Positions 8,421-16,863 of a stretch of 64,000 nt of DNA are shown in pieces. The stretch is from Gordonia tangerina (GTDB lineage Bacteria; Actinomycetota; Actinomycetes; Mycobacteriales; Mycobacteriaceae). The DNA lies in assembly GCF_021556435.1 (NCBI RefSeq), contig NZ_JAKGCU010000007.1, forward strand, positions 62,001 through 126,000, written 5' to 3'. The notes beneath the pieces are model-generated. The model was given only the letters and a program-made list of their open reading frames with translations. It searched no databases and was not told the origin of the DNA. Within the stretch, counting starts at the first letter, position 1; every line of letters starts with the position of its first letter. Both the position numbers and the translations under genes were made by a program.

Positions 8421-9275
8421 ATGAGCACCATCATCCACGACGACGGCACCGCCACCACGGCGGGTGCCCGCGAACACGCCCGGTCGCAAGCCGGCACCAT
8501 CACCGACTCGATGCCGGTGGTGCCCGCCGCCAACTGGCCCAACCCGCCTGCCGGTGTCGACGCCGACCGGCTGACCTGGGCGGAAACGGTACCCAGCGGT
8601 AGGTACACCAGCAAAGTGCTCGCCCGGGGTACGCGCCTGCGGCTGCGGGACATCACCGGCTCGGCCTGCGCGCACCTCCTGCTCTGGCGCGTCGATGCCC
8701 CCTGGGAGCGGCTCAATGTCGCCGACACCGTCAAGGTGCCCTGGCAGGCCTACCTGTCGACCGGCCACCCTCTGCTCAGCGACCAGGGACGTGCGCTGGC
8801 CACCGTCGTCGCCGACGACTCCGGTCACCACGACGCCCTGTGCGGCACCAGCACGCTGGCCGGCAACATCGCGAAATACGGTGACGGACTGGCACATTCG
8901 GACACCCCGGCCGGACGCGAGCTCTTCACGCTCGCAGCGGCCAAACACGGACTCGCTGCCGCCGACGTGGCGCCGTCGCTGTCGTTCTTCCACGGTGTTG
9001 TCGTCGAATCCGACGGCACCCTGACCTCGAAGGGGTCGGCGGGGCGGGACAAATCGGTCGAGTTGATCCTGCACCTGCCGTGCGTGGTGGCCGTCGTCAA
9101 CACCGCCCATCCACTCGATCCGTCGCCCACCTTCGACACCGGCCCGCTCGAGGTCGTGTCCTGGCGGGCCACCGGCGACCTCGACGACCTGTTGCGCAGC
9201 GTCGCCGACACCGACCCCGAATATCAGCGGGCGGTAGCGAACTCCGAAGACGTCTGGGCCGCAGCCCATTTCTGA
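8421..9275 (+). CDS. DUF1989 protein, urea-carboxylase-associated protein 2 type (carboxyguanidine deiminase subunit family)
   Basis: A 284-residue DUF1989 protein, longer than its partner at 9372. Recognisable segments include RGTRLRLRDITGSACAHLLLW, shown in part (RGTRLRLRDITG), STGHPLLSDQGRALATVV, DDSGHHDALCG and LSFFHGVVVESDGTL. Proteins of this family, once annotated as urea-amidolyase-associated, have been reported as paired subunits of carboxyguanidine deiminase (CgdAB), converting carboxyguanidine to allophanate. The downstream allophanate hydrolase fits that reaction order. The ATG has AAGGAG eight bases upstream. It follows the permease by 40 bases. Which of the two DUF1989 genes corresponds to CgdA or CgdB was not settled. 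Confidence 0.82.
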   Translation: MSTIIHDDGTATTAGAREHARSQAGTITDSMPVVPAANWPNPPAGVDADRLTWAETVPSGRYTSKVLARGTRLRLRDITGSACAHLLLWRVDAPWERLNVADTVKVPWQAYLSTGHPLLSDQGRALATVVADDSGHHDALCGTSTLAGNIAKYGDGLAHSDTPAGRELFTLAAAKHGLAAADVAPSLSFFHGVVVESDGTLTSKGSAGRDKSVELILHLPCVVAVVNTAHPLDPSPTFDTGPLEVVSWRATGDLDDLLRSVADTDPEYQRAVANSEDVWAAAHF

Positions 9276-9299
9276 TCCGATACCCACCGTCCCGTCCGC

Positions 9300-9350
9300 T
9301 GGTCGAGTAGCCCACAGTGAGCGCAGCGAGTCCGGGACGTATCGAGACCA
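9300..9350. repeat. Dispersed intergenic repeat (TGGTCGAGTAG...ATCGAGACCA), copy 1
   Basis: A 51-base element from TGGTCGAGTAG to GTATCGAGACCA, with a GCGCAGCGAG core. It occupies the 96-base gap between the two DUF1989 genes. A second copy lies at 24845-24890. The ends TGGTC/GACCA are complementary. I believe elements of this type recur in intergenic DNA of related actinobacteria, but that could not be checked here. Confidence 0.7.
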
Positions 9351-9371
9351 ACCACCTGAACGGAAAGTTGC

Positions 9372-10034
9372 ATGACCACCACCGAAATCCCCACCGACCC
9401 TCACGAGCTCGCCCTCGTCCCGGGAGAGATAGTCTCCGACGCTGTCATCGGTGACCGCGCCCCCTGGTCCGGCGTCGTCGCCGCCGGCGATGTGCTGACC
9501 ATCGTCGACCTCTACGGCAACCAGGCCGTGGACACCCTGTTCTACGGCGGCCACGATCACACCGTCCGGTACTCGGCGCAGGCCACCATCGCCGCGCAGG
9601 GCAACATCTTCCTGACCACGGGCACCGTGATCCGGGACCAGGAGTCCAACGCGCTGATGACGATTGTCGACGACGAGGTCGGCAACCACGACACCCTGGG
9701 CGGAGCCTGTTCGCAGGAATCCAACACACTGCGTTACGGCCACCACGCCAAACACCAGCACGCGTGTGTCGAGAACTTCCTCATCGGTGGTGCGAAACAC
9801 GACCTGGGTAAACGTGACCTGGTCGGCAACGTCAACTTCTTCATGAATGTGCCGGTGGACCCGGACGGCTCGCTGGGCATCGTCGACGGCCTGTCGGCGC
9901 CGGGCAAACGTCTCGCGCTGCGCGCCGAGGTCGACACCTTGGTGTTGATCTCCAACTGCCCGCAGATCAACAACCCCTGCAACGGATTCGATCCGACCGC
10001 GGTGCGCGTCATCATCACCCGTCCCTCGGCCTGA
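9372..10034 (+). CDS. DUF1989 protein, urea-carboxylase-associated protein 1 type (carboxyguanidine deiminase subunit family)
   Basis: A 220-residue DUF1989 protein. Conserved family segments are GDRAPWSGVVAAGDVLTIVD (start of domain), GNQAVDTLFYGG, YSAQATIAAQGNIFLTTGT, NHDTLGGACSQESNTLRYG and KHQHACVENFL. The His and Cys residues in the last two are candidate metal or catalytic ligands. With the 284-residue paralogue upstream it probably forms the heteromeric deiminase acting between the carboxylase and allophanate hydrolase. The ATG is preceded by GGAAAG. Spacing to the carboxyltransferase gene is 38 bases, so the two are likely cotranscribed. A urea-related function is the older, alternative annotation. 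Confidence 0.83.
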   Translation: MTTTEIPTDPHELALVPGEIVSDAVIGDRAPWSGVVAAGDVLTIVDLYGNQAVDTLFYGGHDHTVRYSAQATIAAQGNIFLTTGTVIRDQESNALMTIVDDEVGNHDTLGGACSQESNTLRYGHHAKHQHACVENFLIGGAKHDLGKRDLVGNVNFFMNVPVDPDGSLGIVDGLSAPGKRLALRAEVDTLVLISNCPQINNPCNGFDPTAVRVIITRPSA

Positions 10035-10072
10035 CCGCCGAACTGCCTTCCAACACGAGGAGCTCGAAACCC

Positions 10073-12097
10073 ATGGCCACCATCACCGTTCTCCGCGCGG
10101 GGCCACAGACAACGATCCAGGACTGGCCCGGTCGGATCGGCTACTGGAAAGTCGGCGTCCCGCCGTCCGGGCCGATGGACGACCTCTCGTTTCGGCTCGT
10201 CAACCAGGCGGTCGGCAACGGCGACACCGCCGCCGGTCTGGAGGCGACGATGATGGGACCCGCCCTGCGGTTCGACGCCCCTGCCATCGTCGCGGTGGGG
10301 GGCGCGCCCGCCCCGGTCACCGTGTCGGGACGTCCGGTCGCGCAGTGGGTTCCGGTACGACTCGACGCGGGTGATGTCCTCGATGTGGGTGCGGCCGCCG
10401 ACCTCGGAATGCGTATCTACATCGCGGTGTCCGGCGGTATCGAGGCCGAGGACTACCTGGGGAGCCGATCCACCTTCACGATGGGCCGATTCGGCGGCAA
10501 GGACGGCCGCAAACTCGCCGACGGCGACGAGCTCACACCGGCCGACACCCCGACCGGGCGGTCGCGTCGCGTCCTGACCGACGAGCAGCCTGCCTTCACG
10601 CACAGCTGGGAACTCGGCGTGACGGTCGGACCGCACAGTGCGCCAGAGTTTTTCACGGCCGAGGACATCGACGACGTCTTCGCCACCGCGTATGAGGTGC
10701 ACTTCAATTCCGACCGCACCGGTATCCGCCTTATCGGACCGAAACCGCGGTGGGCGCGCGACGACGGCGGCGAGGCCGGACTGCATCCGTCCAACATCCA
10801 CGACAACGCCTACTCGGTTGGGGCGTTGGACTTCACCGGCGACACCCCGATCCTGTTGGGACCGGACGGCCCCAGCCTCGGCGGATTCGTTTGTCCGGTC
10901 ACCGTGGTCGCCGCGGAACGCTGGAAGTTGGGTCAGCTCAAACCCGGTGACACCGTCCGCTTCGTCGCCGTGCGCAGTGAGCATGCGGCATCACCGTCCA
11001 CGATCGGCCCGGGCCGACGGGCCGGGATGGTGAACGTGCTCTCCGCCGGCGGCGACCTCGACGACGGCATACTCGGCACCACCACGACCGCCGACGGGGC
11101 CACCACGGTCACTTATCGCCGCAGCGGCGATGACAACATCCTGGTCGAATACGGCGACATGCGGCTCGATCTCGCGTTGCGGGCCCGCGTGCACGCACTC
11201 AGCGAGCGCATCGCCGCCGAGCGGCCGGCCGGTCTCATCGACCTCACCCCGGGTATCAGGTCCCTGCAGGTCAAGGTGGACCCCGATGTGTGGTCGCAGC
11301 GCGACGTGCAGCACTGGCTGACCGAGTGTGAGAGCCAGTTGCCGGCCGCCGAGGACCTCGTGGTCCCGAGTCGTGAGGTGTCGTTGCCGCTGTCGTGGGA
11401 CGACCCGGCCACCCGGGAGGCCATCGAACGTTACATGCTCGGTGTGCGCGCCGATGCGCCGTGGTGCCCATGGAACATCGAGTTCATCCGTCGGATGAAC
11501 GGACTCGACTCGGTCGACGATGTCCACCAGATCGTGTTCGACGCGAGCTATCTGGTCCTGGGGCTGGGCGACGTCTATCTCGGTGCGCCGGTGGCGGTTC
11601 CGCTCGATCCGCGACATCGGTTGGTCACCACCAAATACAATCCGGCGCGTACCTGGACGCCGGAGAACGCGGTCGGCATCGGCGGTGCGTACCTATGTGT
11701 CTACGGTATGGAGGGGCCGGGCGGCTACCAGTTCGTCGGCCGTACCACGCAGGTGTGGAATCACCGCCACCCCGAGCCGGCACCCGGTTTCGACGCCGAG
11801 CACCCGTGGCTGCTGCGGTTCTTCGACCGCATCAGTTGGTACCCGGTGAGCGCCGACGAGTTGCTCGACATGCGTGCCGACGTGGCCGCCGGTCGCGGCG
11901 ACAGTATGCGGATCACCGAGGGCAGCTTCTCGTTGGCCGAACATCAGGCTTTCCTCGATGTCAACGCCGGCGCCATCTCGGCCACCCGATCGGCGATGGT
12001 GTCCGCTCGCGACCAGGAGCGCGAACGCTGGTCTCAGCAGGGAGAATTCGCGGCACGTGGTGGCGCCCAGAACATCGAACAGGGGAAGGTCGCATGA
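10073..12097 (+). CDS. Urea/guanidine-carboxylase-type carboxyltransferase (AHS2-AHS1), lacking BC and BCCP domains
   Basis: A 674-residue protein. Residues 1-310 are a KipA/PxpC-like AHS2 domain (opening VLRAGPQTTIQDWPGRIGYW, then GVPPSGPMDDLSFRLVN and GGLHP-like GEAGLHPSNIHDNAYSVG). Residues about 370-600 are a KipI/PxpB-like AHS1 domain (YGDMRLDLALRARVHAL, LGLGDVYLGAPVAVPLDPRH, NPARTWTPENAVGIGGAYLC in part). In full-length urea or guanidine carboxylase these halves sit between an N-terminal biotin carboxylase and a C-terminal BCCP; both are absent, and no biotin motif like AMKM is present. A biotin-bearing partner would have to come from elsewhere. Alternative: a 5-oxoprolinase PxpBC-type fusion, though no PxpA neighbour is seen. 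Its stop overlaps the atzF start by 4 bases. Confidence 0.82.
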   Translation: MATITVLRAGPQTTIQDWPGRIGYWKVGVPPSGPMDDLSFRLVNQAVGNGDTAAGLEATMMGPALRFDAPAIVAVGGAPAPVTVSGRPVAQWVPVRLDAGDVLDVGAAADLGMRIYIAVSGGIEAEDYLGSRSTFTMGRFGGKDGRKLADGDELTPADTPTGRSRRVLTDEQPAFTHSWELGVTVGPHSAPEFFTAEDIDDVFATAYEVHFNSDRTGIRLIGPKPRWARDDGGEAGLHPSNIHDNAYSVGALDFTGDTPILLGPDGPSLGGFVCPVTVVAAERWKLGQLKPGDTVRFVAVRSEHAASPSTIGPGRRAGMVNVLSAGGDLDDGILGTTTTADGATTVTYRRSGDDNILVEYGDMRLDLALRARVHALSERIAAERPAGLIDLTPGIRSLQVKVDPDVWSQRDVQHWLTECESQLPAAEDLVVPSREVSLPLSWDDPATREAIERYMLGVRADAPWCPWNIEFIRRMNGLDSVDDVHQIVFDASYLVLGLGDVYLGAPVAVPLDPRHRLVTTKYNPARTWTPENAVGIGGAYLCVYGMEGPGGYQFVGRTTQVWNHRHPEPAPGFDAEHPWLLRFFDRISWYPVSADELLDMRADVAAGRGDSMRITEGSFSLAEHQAFLDVNAGAISATRSAMVSARDQERERWSQQGEFAARGGAQNIEQGKVA

Positions 12098-13746
12098 CTC
12101 GCATCGACGACATCTACCGCCGGATCGCCGACGCCGACCGGCCCGAGGTGTTCATCACGCTCCGCCCGCGCGAGGAGGTGGCTGCCGAGTTCGCCGCCTC
12201 GGCTGGCAGCGGTCTGCCGCTCGCGGGCGTGGTCCTCGCCGTGAAGGACAACGTGGACGTGGCCGGGCTACCGACCACCGCCGCATGTCCCGGCTACCGC
12301 TACCGCCCGGCCGACGATGCTCCGGCGGTTGCCGCGCTGCGTGCGGCCGGGGCGGTGGTGATCGGCAAGACGAATCTGGACCAGTTCGCCACCGGACTCG
12401 TGGGAACCCGCAGCCCCTATGGCGCGGTGCGGGATTCCCGACGACCCGAACACATCTCGGGTGGTTCCAGTTCGGGCTCGGCGGTCGCGGTGGCGCTCGG
12501 CTTCGCCGACATCGCCATCGGCACCGACACCGCCGGGTCGGGACGGGTGCCCGCCGGGTTGCAGGGCATCGTCGGTGTCAAGCCGACGCTGGGGGTGGTC
12601 TCCACCGAGGGGGTGGTGCCGGCATGTGAGAGCTATGACACGGTGACCATCTTCGCCGCGTCCCTCGGCCTGGCCGATCGGGCGATGGCCGCGATGGCCG
12701 TGGGGACCGGGCCCCGGCCGTACGGCCCGGCGAGCCGATTGGCTGCACCGGAACAACCGACCATCGCGGTTCCGGCCGAACTGCCGGAGCTCGACGATGC
12801 CTGGCGTGCAGCGTTTGCCGATGCCGTTGCCACTGCCGAGGCGGCCGGACTGCGGATCAAGCACATCGACTTGACGCCGTTTCTGGCCGCCGCCCGACTG
12901 CTGTACGAGGATGCGCTCGTGGCCGAACGCGCGCACGCAGTCGGAGGGTGGTTGCGTGGCGCAGACGAGTCCGCCGGACTAGACCCAGTGGTCGCCGGGA
13001 TCATCGGCGCCGCAGACAGGTTCAGTGCAGTCGACCTGCTGGTGGCGCGGTCCCGGCTCGCGACGCTGCGACGTGAGGCAATGGCCGAACTAAGTGACGC
13101 GGATGCGCTGATGGTGCCCACCGCGCCGGCGCACCCCAGTCTGGCCGAGGTGGCCGCCGACCCGGTGGGCGTGAATTCCCGGATGGGTACCTACACCAAT
13201 TTCTGCAACCTCTTCGATCTGTGCGGTGTCGCTGTGCCCGCCGGAACCGTTGACGAAACAGACCGAACACAAGCGCAATTCGGCATCACGCTGTTGGCTC
13301 GCTCGCACGAGGACGCCGTCGTGATGGATCTGGCCCGACGGTTGCGTACCGAAACCCCCGGTGCCGCGTGGCCGGAATCCGTCGCCCCGACGGTGGAACT
13401 CGCGGTGTTCGGTGCACACATGCGCGGCGGCCCACTCACCCACGAACTGTCCGAGCGTGGGGCGCGGTGGGCGGGGGAGGTGAGCACTGCGGACTGCTAC
13501 CGGTTGGTGGCGTTGGACACCGTTCCCGCCAAGCCGGGATTGGTGCGGGATCCAGACGGCGGACACGAGATCGCCGGCGAAGTGTGGGTGATGTCCCCGA
13601 ATGCCCTGGGCGAGTTTCTTGCTGCGCTGCCGGCCCCGATGATGCTGGGCAGCGTCGAACTGTCCGACGGTCGATGGGTCGTGGGATTCGGATGCGCCGC
13701 CGACGCCGCTGAGCGAGGGGAGCGCTTGAGCCGCACCCGGTGGTGA
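12094..13746 (+). CDS. atzF: Allophanate hydrolase
   Basis: A 550-residue amidase-signature enzyme that splits allophanate to ammonia and CO2. The Ser-cisSer-Lys triad is visible: Lys51 in LAVKDNVDV, the serine cluster SGGSSSGS around 125-127, and Ser149 in TDTAGSGRVP. A C-terminal domain of about 120 residues (from VELAVFGAHMRGGPLTHEL) is the separate AtzF C-terminal domain, so this is not a simple amidase. The start ATG overlaps the previous stop (ATGA) and gives the family N-terminus; the frame is open further upstream inside the carboxyltransferase gene, which is a shadow. It is the last step of the operon, releasing nitrogen. Confidence 0.9.
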   Translation: MTRIDDIYRRIADADRPEVFITLRPREEVAAEFAASAGSGLPLAGVVLAVKDNVDVAGLPTTAACPGYRYRPADDAPAVAALRAAGAVVIGKTNLDQFATGLVGTRSPYGAVRDSRRPEHISGGSSSGSAVAVALGFADIAIGTDTAGSGRVPAGLQGIVGVKPTLGVVSTEGVVPACESYDTVTIFAASLGLADRAMAAMAVGTGPRPYGPASRLAAPEQPTIAVPAELPELDDAWRAAFADAVATAEAAGLRIKHIDLTPFLAAARLLYEDALVAERAHAVGGWLRGADESAGLDPVVAGIIGAADRFSAVDLLVARSRLATLRREAMAELSDADALMVPTAPAHPSLAEVAADPVGVNSRMGTYTNFCNLFDLCGVAVPAGTVDETDRTQAQFGITLLARSHEDAVVMDLARRLRTETPGAAWPESVAPTVELAVFGAHMRGGPLTHELSERGARWAGEVSTADCYRLVALDTVPAKPGLVRDPDGGHEIAGEVWVMSPNALGEFLAALPAPMMLGSVELSDGRWVVGFGCAADAAERGERLSRTRW

Positions 13747-13884
13747 ACGCGCGGCGTGTCGGTCCCGGCCCAGGTGATGGCAGCTGTTTGAGTCCGTTGA
13801 ACATTTCTTTGAAATCGCACACCGCACGATTCGGACATGGTTCAATGAGCGCGCTCACATCTGGTGGACAGGGGATTGGGACGG

Positions 13885-15579
13885 ATGACCAACATGGGCG
13901 GCAACGGAATTCGGCGTTCGCAGAAGGTGGAACGACGACGCAACCGCAAGCAGAAACGCCACGGTGTCACCGCCGGGGTGGCCGCCTTGGCAACCGTCGC
14001 CGCGGTTGGTGTGGGGCAGATGGTGGTGCCGGCGCAGGCTCAGGCAGACATCTTCGACGATATTGACCTCATCGAGTCGATCAGTTTGAATCCCGCGGCG
14101 AGCCTGGGTGAGGTCATCGGCACGATCGTCAACAACCCCGCATCGCAAACTGCGCTGGACCAATGGCGGATTCAGGGCTGCGCGAGCGGAGGAGTGAGCG
14201 GTGGGGCCGACTGCCAGGAATCCACGGGTACCGGTATCGCGATTGTCTTGCCGGGAGAACTCGAGCTGGCACCGCGTGTCGTGTTCGTACCGATCCAGAG
14301 CGCCGTGAACGATCCTTTCGTTCAGAGTCTGCTCGAATTTCTCGGAATTGAGAACGCGACGATCGACGACGCGCTCGAGCCAGAGGGCTCTGCGACGGTG
14401 ATCGGCAGTGGATTCCAGTTCGCGATGGCGTCCACGGGCGGCAATGCCACCGCGGTGTCCTACCTACCGCTGAGCCTGGCGACCGCGGGCGCCAGCGATG
14501 GGCGCACCGCCTACGCGTTCGCGATCGTTGGAATGGCCAACGCGTGGACCACCGACGACATCCCGGTGACCATCCTCGGGCTCGACACCGGCGTCGACAT
14601 CCCCGGTATCCAACAGGTCAGCTGCTACGGCGGCCTGACCGGTGCGTACGCAGAGGAGGTGGGTGCCTGCGCGAACGTACTGGGCACCTTCGACTTCCGG
14701 TGGTCACAACCAAACGGCGAGGTCCAGTTCGCGCTGACCGATCCGTCGGCGGTGCTCACCGATCCGTCGGGCGTCTTCTCTCAGGTCATCACCCAACTGC
14801 TCAACGGCGAACCCTTCACCCTCAGCAAGGACTTCGCCCGGCTGAGCTTCGCCGGGGACTACGACCTGCTCAGCGGCAACTTCGTCCGCTTCACCAGCGA
14901 CTATGGGACGCAGGAATCGACCACCATCAACTGGCTCGGTCAGCAGCTCACGCTCAACCCGATGGTCACTGTCAACGGACAGGAACGGCCGAACCATCTG
15001 GGCTTACCGATCCTGGCCCTCGGTGAACTCGACACCGGTGAGATCGTGCCCGTCCTGCACATCCCTGACATCGAATTCCCGTTCGGTATCCCGTCGGCCG
15101 GTCCGTTCGTCATTCCCGACACCAGTTCGTCGATGACGTCGACCGCTACTCTCGCGGCGAGCGAGACCGAGGCGCCGACGATGCAACAGATTGCCGCGCT
15201 CAGTGAGCCGGCCCAGGTCGAGCCGGAGTCCGCTGCCGACGAGACCGAAGAGTACGTCGGCAAGCACCGGATCGCCGACGTAACGCCCGAGTATGTCGGC
15301 AAGCATCGCGCTGACGATGCTTCCGACACCATCGCCGATTCCGCCACCCCCGGGGCCCCAACGGAGTCGACCGAACCCGGCGACGGCGCCGCAGACGATA
15401 CCGACAGTACCGACGCCTCCGACACCGACGCCTCAGACGCCGACCCGGCCGACGTCGACCCGGCCGACACCGGGTCCGCTGATAGCACCGACGACACCGA
15501 GTCCGACGCGGATTCCGATTCCGGTGACAACTCCGCGGACGGAGGTGACGCGGGTTCGTCGTCGGTCGACGAGGGCTGA
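13885..15579 (+). CDS. Secreted protein with Asp/Ser/Thr-rich C-terminal tail, function unknown
   Basis: About 564 residues. The N-terminus is very basic (RRSQKVERRRNRKQKRH), followed by a hydrophobic stretch and a likely signal peptidase I site at PAQAQA before DIFDDID. The middle region (about 40-430) is a soluble domain without recognised motifs. Residues about 455-476 carry two copies of EYVGKHR followed by AD. The final 90 residues are low complexity, dominated by Asp, Ser, Thr, Ala and Glu. I do not recognise the family. An exported or surface-attached protein with an extended acidic linker is the safest reading. ATG 13885 is chosen; GTG 13864 is an alternative. It stands alone between unrelated genes. 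Confidence 0.75.
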   Translation: MTNMGGNGIRRSQKVERRRNRKQKRHGVTAGVAALATVAAVGVGQMVVPAQAQADIFDDIDLIESISLNPAASLGEVIGTIVNNPASQTALDQWRIQGCASGGVSGGADCQESTGTGIAIVLPGELELAPRVVFVPIQSAVNDPFVQSLLEFLGIENATIDDALEPEGSATVIGSGFQFAMASTGGNATAVSYLPLSLATAGASDGRTAYAFAIVGMANAWTTDDIPVTILGLDTGVDIPGIQQVSCYGGLTGAYAEEVGACANVLGTFDFRWSQPNGEVQFALTDPSAVLTDPSGVFSQVITQLLNGEPFTLSKDFARLSFAGDYDLLSGNFVRFTSDYGTQESTTINWLGQQLTLNPMVTVNGQERPNHLGLPILALGELDTGEIVPVLHIPDIEFPFGIPSAGPFVIPDTSSSMTSTATLAASETEAPTMQQIAALSEPAQVEPESAADETEEYVGKHRIADVTPEYVGKHRADDASDTIADSATPGAPTESTEPGDGAADDTDSTDASDTDASDADPADVDPADTGSADSTDDTESDADSDSGDNSADGGDAGSSSVDEG

Positions 15580-15669
15580 CGCCGCGGCGTCATCGGGGAT
15601 GGCCGCTCTCCTTGGCTACAGTGGAGGAATCGATCAGTTTCACCTGACCGGCCGCACCAAGGAGGAGCC

Positions 15670-15864
15670 ATGGCGGTAGATCCAGCGAAACGTCAAGCGG
15701 TGTCGGAGGTCGTACGTCAGCATCCCGGGATGGCGGTGGCCGCGGTGTCACCGGCGATCGTGGTGTTCGCGGTGCTCTGGTTGGTTCTCGGGTTCTGGCC
15801 TGCGCTGATCATCGGCCTCGTGGCCGGGGGCGCCGGCTACTACTTCCTGACCCGTCAGCGGTAA
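15670..15864 (+). CDS. Small membrane protein, function unknown
   Basis: A 64-residue protein with a strong ribosome-binding site (AAGGAGG, five bases before ATG). Residues 1-20 are polar. Two hydrophobic segments follow (about 22-40 and 43-58), separated by a short turn containing Trp and Pro, and the C-terminus is RQR. This is a two-pass membrane hairpin. It lies 90 bases after the secreted-protein gene, with its own promoter-like TACAGT upstream, and about 95 bases before the S4 gene. No function can be assigned. Confidence 0.7.
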   Translation: MAVDPAKRQAVSEVVRQHPGMAVAAVSPAIVVFAVLWLVLGFWPALIIGLVAGGAGYYFLTRQR

Positions 15865-15875
15865 CCCCCGAGCAG

Positions 15876-15957
15876 CGACTGACCCCAAAGCGACCAACCC
15901 CGAGAAACGACCAACCCCGAGCAACGACCAACCCCGAGCAACGACCAACGCAGAGGA
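15876..15957. repeat. 17-bp tandem repeats upstream of the S4 fusion gene
   Basis: The 17-base unit CGACCAACCCCGAGCAA occurs at 15908-15924 and 15925-15941 exactly, at 15891-15907 with one change, and in degenerate form at both ends (15876-15890 and 15942-15957). The array fills nearly all of the gap between the small membrane protein and the S4 gene and runs up to its ribosome-binding site (AGAGGAG). This is probably slipped-strand expansion in a leader; no function is evident. Confidence 0.85.
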
Positions 15958-15960
15958 GCA

Positions 15961-16863
15961 ATGGCCACCCGCGTCGACAGTTGGATCTGGGCGATCCGGC
16001 TCACCAAGACCCGATCAGCGGCGGGGGCGGCGTGCCGCGGTGGGCACGTCCGTGTCAACGGCGTCACCGCGAAGCCGGCACAACCGGTCACCATCGGCGA
16101 CGAGGTGCGCGTCCGCTTGCACGGGCACGAACGGATCGTCGAGGTGACCAAACTGATCGCCAAGCGTGTGTCCGCGCCCGCGGCGGCCGAATGTTTCATC
16201 GACCGCAGCCCACCACCGCCGCCACGCGAGGTCCTGGCCAGTCAGCCCCGACGCGACCGCGGCGCCGGTCGGCCCACCAAACGCGAACGCCGTGAGTTGG
16301 ACCGTCTGCGGATGCGCGGCGGCTTCCTCATCGCGACGGTGGCGATCGTCGCTGTCGTGCTCACCGGGTGCTCGGGTGGCTCCGGTGACTCCGACGACCC
16401 GGCATCGCCCAATACGCCTGAGGCGCCGGCGCAGGCCGGAGCAGGGCCGTTCTTCGGTGAGTGTGGCGGGCTGACCACCGAGGAGGTCACCCGGATCACG
16501 AAGTTCGCGGGCCTGTCCAACACGGTCAACAACCCGTCGGTGTGCGAATGGGACAGCAGCGGTGACCGCACCGGCGCCGTCACCTCGTTCAACTGGTACC
16601 GCGGTTCGCCGATCGGGCGCGAACGCGCCACCGAGCAACTGTCCCGCGAATCGACCAAGGACGTCGAGATCGACGGCCACCGTGGATTCATCGCCTCCGA
16701 CGTCGGCATCTGCGAGATCGGCATCGCGTTCGGCGCCGACTTCTTCGAATGGTCGGTGAGCGCCGGTACGCAGGCGCTCCTCGGTGAGCAGCCACCGCCG
16801 ACCGAACAGATCTGCGACGCTGCCCGCGAGCTGTCGCGACTGTCGATCGAGCGGGCGTCATGA
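15961..16863 (+). CDS. In-frame fusion: S4 RNA-binding domain (Hsp15-like) plus DUF3558 lipoprotein
   Basis: Residues 1-117 form a complete Hsp15-like S4 protein: RVDSWIWAIRLTKTRSAA, GGHVRVNG, and a basic tail GAGRPTKRERRELDRLR that normally ends such proteins. With no stop, the frame continues from Met118 into MRGGFLIATVAIVAVVLTGC, a typical lipoprotein signal with lipobox LTGC. It then continues into a 183-residue DUF3558-like domain with paired cysteines (FGECGG, SVCEWD, GICEIG, QICDA). ATG 16312 could serve as an internal start giving a separate lipoprotein, but no strong ribosome-binding site precedes it. Known S4 proteins of this kind bind rRNA in the cytoplasm, and lipoproteins are exported, so a real fusion would be paradoxical. 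Loss of a stop by small deletion, or a sequence error, is possible. Confidence 0.8.
   Translation: MATRVDSWIWAIRLTKTRSAAGAACRGGHVRVNGVTAKPAQPVTIGDEVRVRLHGHERIVEVTKLIAKRVSAPAAAECFIDRSPPPPPREVLASQPRRDRGAGRPTKRERRELDRLRMRGGFLIATVAIVAVVLTGCSGGSGDSDDPASPNTPEAPAQAGAGPFFGECGGLTTEEVTRITKFAGLSNTVNNPSVCEWDSSGDRTGAVTSFNWYRGSPIGRERATEQLSRESTKDVEIDGHRGFIASDVGICEIGIAFGADFFEWSVSAGTQALLGEQPPPTEQICDAARELSRLSIERAS

Noticed and set aside
13864-13884. GTG 13864 as the start of the secreted protein.
   Set aside because: No ribosome-binding site is present before it, and ATG 13885 gives a more usual basic signal-peptide N-terminus.
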